Origin: Paraescarpia echinospica
Taxonomy: Eukaryota > Annelida > Polychaeta > Sabellida > Siboglinidae
DNA: 64,000 bases
Direction: 5' to 3'
Assembly: GCA_020002185.1 (NCBI GenBank)
Contig: CM034539.1
Coordinates: 34,167,276 to 34,231,275, forward strand
Shown: positions 54,668-64,000 of the stretch, in pieces
Position numbering within the stretch: position 1 is the first letter of the stretch
Layout: each line of letters begins with the position of its first letter
Made by a program: the position numbers and the translations under genes
Notes under the pieces: model-generated
The model's database searches: none
What the model was told of the DNA's origin: nothing
What the model saw: the letters and a program-made list of their open reading frames with translations, nothing else

Positions 54668-54793
54668 AAAGGTCTACAGGCACGCCAAATTCCAAAGTTC
54701 TGGGGGACATGTGAGGGCAGCGTCATAATCAAAGGTCTACAGGCACGCCTAATTCCAAAGTTCTGGGGGACATGTGAGGGCAGCATCATAATC
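54668..54793 (+). repeat. 63-bp tandem duplication
   Basis: AAAGGTCTACAGGCACGCC... recurs exactly 63 bp downstream; the two copies differ at two positions that I can see (CAAATT/TAATT, GCGTC/GCATC). Confidence 0.9.
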
Positions 54794-55199
54794 AAAGAAG
54801 TTATTCGAGCTTATTAGTCAAACATCGGGTGCCAGTCGCAATATGTCATCCGCCGAGAACTAAGAAATTTGACTAGAATCTGCCATTTTGAAAATAACTC
54901 ACTCCCTGATGCAATATATCAATAGCTTGATTGAGCAGCTCTCGTTTCAATCATGTAGGAAAAAACCCTGTGTGAAAGCAAACATATCAACAACACGTAA
55001 TTAAATAATTGCCATTGTGTTTTCTGAAACATATTGCCAATTGGTAGATCAGAGACCAATGATCCAACAACGCGAATATAATGAATATAGAAAGAGACTG
55101 GCAGTAAGTGAACATCGGCACCTCGGAGGAGATGCATTATCAATCCTCTATAGATCACCCGTTTTGTGAATCTCATCAAAGTTTTATTTAATTTATAAG

Positions 55200-55279
55200 G
55201 TCGATACAAGACTTTGTGGCTTGATGCCAGTGATCCTGATGGAACAGGAGATGACGAAACGTTGGCATACTTGAAACAG
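55200..55279 (+). CDS. Exon: WxxW (mucin-2/CILP-type) module, first part
   Basis: Acceptor TTAATTTATAAG (phase 1), donor CAG|GTCAGT (phase 0). It encodes LWLDASDPDGTGDDETLAYL. The D.DDP.G.GD.ETL motif, following a Trp, is the start of the Mucin2_WxxW family module found in CILP, mucin-2 and otogelin-type proteins. It splices in phase to the exon at 58274. Confidence 0.8.
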
Positions 55280-55561
55280 GTCAGTAACTGCACGCAAAGG
55301 GAATTGTTGTATTAAACGTGACGTGTTTTAATCATATTTGTTCTTGTACTTATATTATACGTTTGTCATCAGTTCAACCAAATATCCGTGACAGTGAGGA
55401 CTACTATCGTGATATTGTATAATTTAATCATAATATTAACATAGATATGATTTTGATATGATAACGTATTTGGTATTTTGGATACTACATACCGTTAAGT
55501 CCTTATAACTTAAAACGTTGACGTACATGCCTGACAATCGGCCTCTTACCTCGACGTTAAT

Positions 55562-55650
55562 TACGGGGAGGCAGGAGGCAGGAGGCAGGAGGCAGGAGGC
55601 AGGAGGCAGGAGGCAGGAGGCAGGAGGCAGCAGGCAGGAGGCAGGAGGCA
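55562..55650. repeat. 7-bp minisatellite (AGGAGGC)n
   Basis: About 12 copies with one variant unit (AGCAGGC). Confidence 0.95.
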
Positions 55651-55919
55651 AGAGAAATGTTGCTACGCATACCAACATGTGTTTTTAATTGGATGTTGAA
55701 AGTCAAATATATTGACGATGTAACAATGGTAACCACACAAAACATATTAACACTATGTTTAAACTAGGAAAAAATGTGTAAATATATCCATATACATATA
55801 TACATATATTTGGTAAACATAAATCGTATTGACAACGTGGACACATACACACGCATTCATACGGATGCACTCATGCAAACACCACACACATAAATCACTC
55901 CCGGGCATACGTTCATGCA

Positions 55920-56515
<596 letters not shown>

Positions 56516-57879
56516 CAGGCACGCACGCACACTCTCTTACTACACGCACGCACACTCCTACTACACCACTCTCCCACTACATACCCATATTGTGAATGAG
56601 TGTTTCAGTGTTTTAGCATAAATTAAATCAGAAGCAATGTGCCTAGCGAATTTAAACAAGATGGAGATAAATAACATTGACAAGACGATGTAATCAATTT
56701 GATCAAAGGTTCTGAAAAAGGCAGATGATGTTCATTGGGAAAATAAAATGCCTCCCTACTGGACTCAGAAACGAAGATGTACACCATGTAATGGGACATA
56801 TTGTCCCAAGTTCTGCTAAAAAAGAAACAGATTCAGGAATAACATATAGCGGTGATATGAACGTTTCTGAGCAGTACTGGATTGTAGCTTCAGGGAAACA
56901 TGAAATTGTTTTGTTAATTAAGTATAATGTATAAGGAAAAACCTAGTTACACCGTTGCATAAAGCAAAAGTTATGACTTATTCATAATACTATATTCAAG
57001 CTTTGAAGCATTTTCGTTCGAAATAAATATAACAATTATTAATGTTAACATAATATCAGAAAAGATTTTAAGATTGAATAGGTATGAATATATTCATGCA
57101 ATGTTTTTAATGTGTGAAGAATTAACTGCGTCTGAAGAACTGACTAGAGAACATAAAGTGACATTAGTAAAGTAACAGTGTAGATTGTATATCATTAATT
57201 ATTCATTCCCACAGATGACAATAAATGAATGGAACAAACAGTATGCTGATTGTGTGTGTGCATGCTGCATGAATATGTTTAAAAATCAATTCAAAACACA
57301 TTTCAAAAGGATGAGTTGTACATAAATTGGACTATCGATATGCCAAAGTAGTACAGTCATAAAGTCGCCCAGTTCCCACCTGGAGTAAATTATCTGGGTG
57401 GCATTATTTCAAAATCATGTTAAATCTTGTTAAACATTGTTTTCGTAATGCTGCTCTTAAGGATATTATGAAAATACAACACGGAAGAATTTGCTTAGCA
57501 AAGGTTCTAGCTCAGTCTGCTTAGTTTTTTTGGTAATTTGGTGCCGTTCCTAAGGTTTCGGCATTGGCTTCTTGTCCTATAATGTTAAAGATGTGAACCA
57601 TTACTTAAGGAGCTCTTTTATGTAAGCAACCTGCATATTTATATTAACTGCTTACTCATGTGAGAAAGTCTCTCCTGCTCCGATCATCTAGTTCTGATTT
57701 ACATTTTTATTCCTGGAGTTATCACCAAGAGTGGAACACGGACCTTTCTGTTGGCTCTTCTTTGGAATTTGCTCCCTTTAATTGTTAGACCAGTTGAACA
57801 TATATCTCTCAATTCCGCCGTCATTACGAAAGCTTTATGACATCGATTATATACCTTGGCTCCGTGGCGTATCTAATCA

Positions 57880-57918
57880 ATAGCAGCAGCAGCAGCGGCA
57901 GCAGCGGCAGCAGCGGCG

Positions 57919-57958
<40 letters not shown>

Positions 57959-57960
57959 TA
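57880..57960. repeat. Trinucleotide repeat (CAG/CGG)n(TAG)n
   Basis: CAG and CGG units then six TAG units, abutting the 3' end of the minus-strand LINE fragment, of which it may be the tail. Confidence 0.9.
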
Positions 57961-58150
57961 CTCGTACTTAGACGTAGTTCCTTCTGTTCCTTTCGGGGTA
58001 TCGGGAGACGAGGTTCCTCCATCGGGAGCGGTCATTTGCGACTTCTTTGACCTCATTCCAGGTGATTCTCATTTCTGCCAAATGTCTTGAGCCAGGTCCT
58101 TGGTGATGTGATCTCTCCATGATATGCCCATTATGAACCGAATACATTGC
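57961..58150 (-). mobile_element. RTE-like LINE 3' end, minus strand
   Basis: The complement matches the 3' end of the LINE at 42.3-42.46 kb: CCTGGAATGAGGTCAAAGAAG, CGACCGCTCCCGATGG, CCCGAAAGGAACAGAAGGAACTACGTCTAAGTA (split here as separate matches). Diverged and 5'-truncated. Confidence 0.75.
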
Positions 58151-58273
58151 CGGTGGAAGATAACACTTTTGTGGATATCCTCACTGTAGTTGTCTAGTAC
58201 TAGTAAATATTCTTAAATGTCGTCGTACAATACGCCTATTTTCAGTACAGTGTACGTTGCTGTTCTCTCACAG

Positions 58274-58472
58274 AAAGGTGTCGTATGTGGCGGTACACAT
58301 CCACTCGACGCGAGGTGTAGGATGAAAGGTTCATACACAACCTTCAGTGAGGGCGACGCAACCAGCCAAGTCCTGCAGGTGCCTTGTACTAGCGACGGCC
58401 TCCTCTGTCTCAATAGCAACCAGACTGCATCAACAACATGCGAAGATTATCAGATTCAATTTGAGTGTGATG
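58274..58472 (+). CDS. Exon: WxxW (mucin-2/CILP-type) module, second part
   Basis: Acceptor TTCTCTCACAG (phase 0), donor G|GTACGT (phase 1). VVCGGTHPLDARCRMKGS, then VLQVPCTSDGLLCLNSNQ and TTCEDYQIQFECDG. The CR...C....GL.C.N..Q....C.DY.I.F.C ending is diagnostic for the WxxW family. Together with 55200 it forms one module of about 93 residues. Confidence 0.88.
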
Positions 58473-58514
58473 GTACGTATACATGGTGGCATTTGACATT
58501 GAATAAAGTACCGG

Positions 58515-58600
58515 AGAGCCCGTGATAATGTAATGATTAGCACATCGGCCTGGAATGGCAGCGCTCTGAGTTCGAAATCCTGAACGGTCAGGCATGTACA
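58515..58600 (+). mobile_element. tRNA-like SINE head (weak)
   Basis: ATGATTAGCACATCGGCCTGG resembles an A box and GAGTTCGAAATCCTG a B box about 40 bp downstream. The body was not matched to the other SINEs. Confidence 0.4.
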
Positions 58601-58671
58601 TTTGGTGTAAAAACCTTGCTCTCAACATTAGAGAGCATTTAATGAGACGATGATAACGTTGTAACCACAAT

Positions 58672-59742
<1,071 letters not shown>

Positions 59743-59982
59743 CCGGTGATTCCCGGTGTGTCAACATTGACATGTGTGCAGAGGAGAATTGCGAGAACGG
59801 AGCGATTTGTTCAGACAACACGGGCGAGGAAGGTGTCTATCAGTGCCACTGTGTCTCTGGATTCATCGGCTACAACTGTCAACACAACATAGATGAGTGT
59901 GCCAGCAATCCTTGTCAAAATGGAGCAACGTGTAACGACATGGTCAATGGGTACATCTGTACATGTCTTCCTGGATACACCG
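59743..59982 (+). CDS. Exon: EGF-like domains 8 and 9
   Basis: Acceptor TTTTGTCTACAG, donor G|GTGTGT, phase 1-1. DSRCVNIDMCAEENCENGAI, then YQCHCVSGFIGYNCQ, NIDECASNPCQNGATCND and GYICTCLPGYTG. The first module is a regular EGF; the second is a calcium-binding EGF whose closing Cys comes from the next exon (GVHC). NIDECASNPC.NGATC is the Notch/fibrillin-type motif. Confidence 0.93.
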
Positions 59983-59984
59983 GT

Positions 59985-60020
59985 GTGTTTCAACATGTAA
60001 TGACATGATCAATGCCTAAT
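59985..60020 (+). repeat. Decayed partial copy of the preceding exon in the intron
   Basis: CAACATGTAATGACATGATC then AATGCC resembles exon bases GCAACGTGTAACGACATGGTC AATGGG at about 59924-59951. Confidence 0.6.
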
Positions 60021-60324
60021 GTAGTCTTTTGACTAAACATTGTACATTGTGCGGTTAGCTGATGTTGATACAACACCTGGATGGACAGTAAATACATCTA
60101 CGACCATTTATAAGAAAATTAACCATTTAGTTTCGCAATAACATGACATTTTTACGTTTATTACGCACCATTCAGTTTATAACATGGTCCTTTTTGTTGA
60201 GTAACTGTGTGATAGTACCGCCAGAGCGCAATCAGGCTACAAAAAAGATTTAAATCCAGTACTATAGTGTCATATGACCAGAGCAATCGCACTGCTGGTC
60301 ATAGTTAGTGTATCTTAATTGCAG

Positions 60325-60464
60325 GCGTACACTGCAACGATGACGTAGATGAGTGTTTCTCAAACCCGTGTATTCCGGATACAACTAAAACTAGACGGTG
60401 CGTCAACAAGATTGACAATTATGAATGTCTCTGCCAGCCAGGATACTCTGGCAAAGACTGTTCT
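60325..60464 (+). CDS. Exon: EGF-like domain 10 (calcium-binding)
   Basis: Acceptor TCTTAATTGCAG (phase 1), donor TCT|GTAAGT (phase 0). GVHCNDDVDECFSNPCIPDT, RRCVNKIDNYECLCQPGY and SGKDCS. The initial GVHC closes the EGF of the previous exon. VDEC with N..NYEC.C fits cbEGF, and there is an unusual long second loop (PDTTKTRRC). Confidence 0.92.
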
Positions 60465-60599
60465 GTAAGTATGAATACATTGACACAATAATAAGCATTA
60501 CTTTAGCGTAACAATTGCCGTGTATTCCTCTTGTTGATACACTGTGTAGTATGCGTGCGTGCGTTCATGCGTGCGTGTGGATATGTGTGTGCACGCCCG

Positions 60600-60791
<192 letters not shown>

Positions 60792-60899
60792 TGTGTCACT
60801 GTGTGTGTCACTGTGTGTGTGCATGCATGCGTGTGTGCATGGGTGTGTGCATGGGTGTGTGCATGGGTCGATTATCACAGAAGCGCAGCACTTTGGTGT

Positions 60900-61880
60900 T
60901 TTTTTTCCAGTAAATATGAAACCATTTGGGAACAGTCTGACCAACAAATATCATTGTAATATTTTTAATGCATGGAATTGTTGGCTATCATTCTCTAAAA
61001 AGTGTTTTCCTGTAACAAAACCTTTAATTTCCATGAATTTTATTCTAATCGAAAATAAACGAATAACCATACGACAAGCAATTTTAAAACGAACAAAATT
61101 TTGGCAAGGAATTAGTTAAAATGTCAACAAATGTCTGTCCTTCCTATCAATTACAATTGTTGTAGTTAATCCTTTAAATATTTTGATTTGTTAGCACATT
61201 TATGAAATAACTTCAGTTTTACATACACAATGCATGTAGTTGGCTTGTCGTATTGTCTATTCATTGTAACGATAAGCCAATCATTATATTAAAATCATTA
61301 ATATGACTTATTCACAATAATATACTACAATACTTACTGTATGTTGTATGGTTATATATGTGTATGGTTATTGTTTAACTTTCTCAAATGGGCATCTATC
61401 TGCCGTTTTACGACGATTCTGGCAAGTGTGGTCTCAATTTGTGGCATATAATTTCAGATATGTATTTACCAATTCAGCTCCTAAGATATTTAGTAAATGT
61501 AATTTTTTTACGGGGCCTACCCATATTTATTATGGTTATGGGTATTGCTAACAGTATGATTAATAATGTGGCTAGAGGTGAGAGTAATTATCGGTACAGC
61601 TAGAATCAGGCTTGAGCGTAGGGATATAGATAGTGGTAGGTATTATTCTTACAGTTGTCATTATGTTCTTGGAGTATGCCACTCAGATGAATATTGATTG
61701 CCTAGCAATGAGCCAAGAGGACTGTCGTGTGTAAAAAAAATGGCGGGAAAAGCAGAAGGCCGCCACCAGAAACAAAGATGTCAGGGAAATAAACTGCTCA
61801 GTGCATCGACAATCACACCAATGCCTGGTCTAATGGCAGTCCACGCTAAATAATGCTGATAAATATGCTGGGGATTCTAC
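60900..61880. other. Intron, no recognised feature
   Basis: AT-rich sequence. No exon with domain character. Confidence 0.4.
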
Positions 61881-61899
61881 ATTCGAGAAACATAATTTT

Positions 61900-62330
61900 T
61901 CGAAGAGTGTTGTTTACACAATGGGAAGTTCACGCCCACTTGCCCTGGTTGAAACCAACATTCCATTGCTACTGGTGTCCACCAGCTGCTGTCAACGTTG
62001 AAATCCTGACAGCTGAACAATACTGAAGCCCCCAAACTGGAGTCAGTGATAGAATCCCGATAGCTGGAACATACATACAAATCCCCAAATGGAGTGCATG
62101 ATTGAATCCTGACAGCTGGAACAGACACATAATCTATAAAAACTGCATTCAATGATGGATCCTAACAGCCGGACAGCTGCCGTTAGTGATGGAATACTGA
62201 GAGCTAAGCCAGACACAGACACCTGCAGTCAATGGTGGAATTTTAACAGCTGGAATAGATACATAAACTCCTAGATGCAGTCAATGATGGAATCCTGACA
62301 GTTGGGACAGACACGGATTCCCCCAGTTGC
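61900..62330 (+). repeat. Degenerate ~50-60-bp tandem repeat
   Basis: The core GTCAATGATGGAATCCTGACAG then CTGGAACAGACACATA recurs about seven times with many changes (for example near 62030, 62090, 62148, 62190, 62228, 62278). Confidence 0.75.
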
Positions 62331-63545
62331 TGCGTTAAAGAAAGACCCATATACTAATTGTTTGCTGAGAAGACCTATCACGCCGAGTGGCTGCACCCAT
62401 TCCAGTTGGGCCTACGCTGATGGCCTTAGCTTGGCAGACACGGTACACGTCACCAAGGCGATTAAGATACTATCAAATGCTAGCTTAGAATTATTATCTA
62501 TTCTTCTTGCTCAGAAGACTGTAGATTTTATACATCCTTCCTATGCTGAGACACGGGTCAACGATGGTTCAGTCATAAGTTGTGGTCATTGAACCGTTCT
62601 TGGTATAAATAAACCATCAAATAGCTTAAGTGTACTTATGTCATAACCATAAGACATCACATAACCACATAACACGCATCGTTTTTTTGCAGTCATAACA
62701 CTCTTTGAACAAGTTCAACATTTGTTTTTTTATGTAGTTATTATATTTTGGTTTGCTAAGTCTTAATAAAGTGTACTAATTTATAGCTTATTTTCCAGTA
62801 ATACAACACGATTGATGAAACCGTATATTTTCTAAACAGTCAATGATTTGTGAGCAATACATGAACATAAATTTAAATGTTAATATGATGTTTGTTGCAT
62901 TAAAATCAATCACGCTAAATAGCCCAGACACCGAAAATCTACAATAGAAACTATTAATCTCAGACATCCAATTAACATAGAGTAAATTCACCTGGAAATC
63001 GCATAACCATACAACATACTTCATAACAATTACATTCATGGTCATGCCCATTAACACAGAGTTATTAGTAATGTGCTATCACGAAGACCTACATCCCCAT
63101 TAAAGTATCAACGTAATATATTCTATGTGGAGTAAATGTTGTTGTACTTTGAACGTTTGTTGTCACTTCTTATGCATTTTGTATAGGAATTAAACAAAGA
63201 ACTCATTGTTTTAATGACACATAAATATACAATGCACTAGCTTAACACCTAAAATCTAAGTTGCCACAGAAGCTGCAATATGTTGCGCATACATATATAA
63301 CAAAACCTGTCAAATATAAAATAGATTATGCGGCATTGGAACGTATACAATGCAACATTTGTGGATTCGTATGGTTATTTTGGGATTATCACTTCAAACT
63401 ATGATCCACTGCTATTGCCACAAATGTAGGATTTAAGGTGGTCGATTTCTTGGTGGGGTTCGCCGACATGTCTATTTTCTGAAAACAAAAGCTGTGAACA
63501 ATACAAGCAAGTAAGCTAATTTTCAAAGTGCCACGTTTCTGTGAG
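62331..63545. other. Intron, no recognised feature
   Basis: AT-rich. An open stretch at 62302-62592 (ending HPSYAETRVNDGS) has no recognised domain. Confidence 0.35.
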
Positions 63546-63551
63546 AATTGA

Positions 63552-63618
<67 letters not shown>

Positions 63619-63780
63619 CGTATATATACAACACTGTGTATGTGTCAACTTCAGTGTGAATGTGCACACAACGAACATCGTGTATGTATCTCACTGTGAA
63701 CGTGTAACACTGTATGTATCAACAATATTGTGTATATGTCTACACCACTGTGGATGTGTTTACACCACTGTGCATGTGTC
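63552..63780. repeat. (TA)n then degenerate CACTGTG-type repeats
   Basis: TA/TACG runs to about 63627, then several CACTGTGNATGTGT units leading into the last exon's acceptor region. Confidence 0.85.
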
Positions 63781-63793
63781 CCTGTGTTTACAG

Positions 63794-63987
63794 GAGGACT
63801 ATGATGAGTGTGTCAGTCAGCCGTGTCTACACAGGGGTGTTTGTGAGAACAAACTCAATGAGTTCTCCTGTAACTGCCCTGAGGGTTGGACTGGCAAGAG
63901 ATGTGAAACACTCACCAGTTATTGCAGCCCAGATCCTTGCCATAATGGTGCTACTTGCTACGATGTATTCAACGACTACTTTTGTCA
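63794..63987 (+). CDS. Exon: EGF-like domains 11 and 12 (continues beyond the window)
   Basis: Acceptor CTGTGTTTACAG (phase 0, matching the donor at 60464), donor CA|GTGAGT (phase 2). EDYDECVSQPCLHRGVCENK, NEFSCNCPEGWTGKRCE, then YCSPDPCHNGATCYDVFNDY and FC. The second EGF is cut at a phase-2 intron after its fourth or fifth Cys, so its last part lies outside the window. Confidence 0.92.
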
Positions 63988-64000
63988 GTGAGTGTGGTCA

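Noticed and set aside
56725..56934. 69-codon frame containing LPTGLRNEDVHHVMGH
   Set aside because: No domain recognised and no phase-compatible splice sites; left unannotated.
57400..57620. Possible LINE ORF2 C-terminal fragment (NIVFVMLL / LAKVLAQS-like readings)
   Set aside because: Only a loose resemblance in broken frames; not strong enough to report.
58515..58600. Genuine tRNA gene
   Set aside because: A- and B-box-like motifs are present, but no cloverleaf with an acceptor stem could be formed by eye; reported only as a weak SINE head.

Overview
The window is animal nuclear DNA. It shows one very large, intron-rich secreted or extracellular mosaic gene on the + strand that runs off both ends, with introns full of transposon debris and microsatellites. 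I traced about 40 exons (570-63987). All but one of their borders carry GT-AG splice signals (the 5' border of the exon near 53.6 kb is unclear), and intron phase is conserved, mostly phase 1-1. The AT-rich composition, tRNA-derived SINEs, RTE- and CR1-like LINEs, Tc1 and foldback elements, and a polydom/SVEP1-like domain set fit a marine invertebrate. A lophotrochozoan such as a mollusc is my guess; the sequence alone does not settle it.

Domain order along the gene: C-type lectin C-terminal half, LDLa, CUB, PAN/apple-like, CUB, CUB, three Sushi/CCP, a possible orphan exon, a CCP lacking one cysteine, two EGF, four CCP, two HYR, a six-cysteine CCP-like module, an unrecognised two-exon module (X1), three GCC2/GCC3 (ephrin-receptor-like) modules, EGF, a second copy of the unrecognised module (X2), a short Cys-rich exon, four EGF, a mucin-2/CILP-type WxxW module split over two exons, then five or more EGF. 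HYR-HYR-CCP-X-GCC2-EGF resembles the core of polydom-type proteins. The CTLD/LDLa/CUB/PAN front and the WxxW insertion are not part of vertebrate SVEP1.

Introns by region. 0-16 kb: microsatellites, a SINE, a LINE 3' end and a degenerate Tc1 element. 16.1-25.5 kb: a 9.4-kb intron holding a long-TIR element (17.08-20.28 kb) and a LINE whose ORF is split by a 2.7-kb palindromic element (20.74-23.43 kb). 26.8-31 kb: an 836-bp MITE and a foldback enclosing a reverse-transcriptase fragment. 36.5-37.3 kb: a third remnant of the ORF family carried by the two large elements. 39.3-44.6 kb: a direct duplication flanking a 79-bp array made from the start of an EGF exon, interrupted by a young RTE-like LINE with a 10-bp target duplication. 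48.4-51.9 kb: a nearly full-length endonuclease/RT LINE. 53.8-63.8 kb: SINE, simple repeats and an RTE 3' end.

Most notable: (i) the duplicated, unrecognised ~150-aa module; (ii) repeated evidence that exon edges together with their splice sites are tandemly duplicated into the adjacent introns and then decay, seen at five exons; (iii) the palindromic element nested in a LINE ORF.
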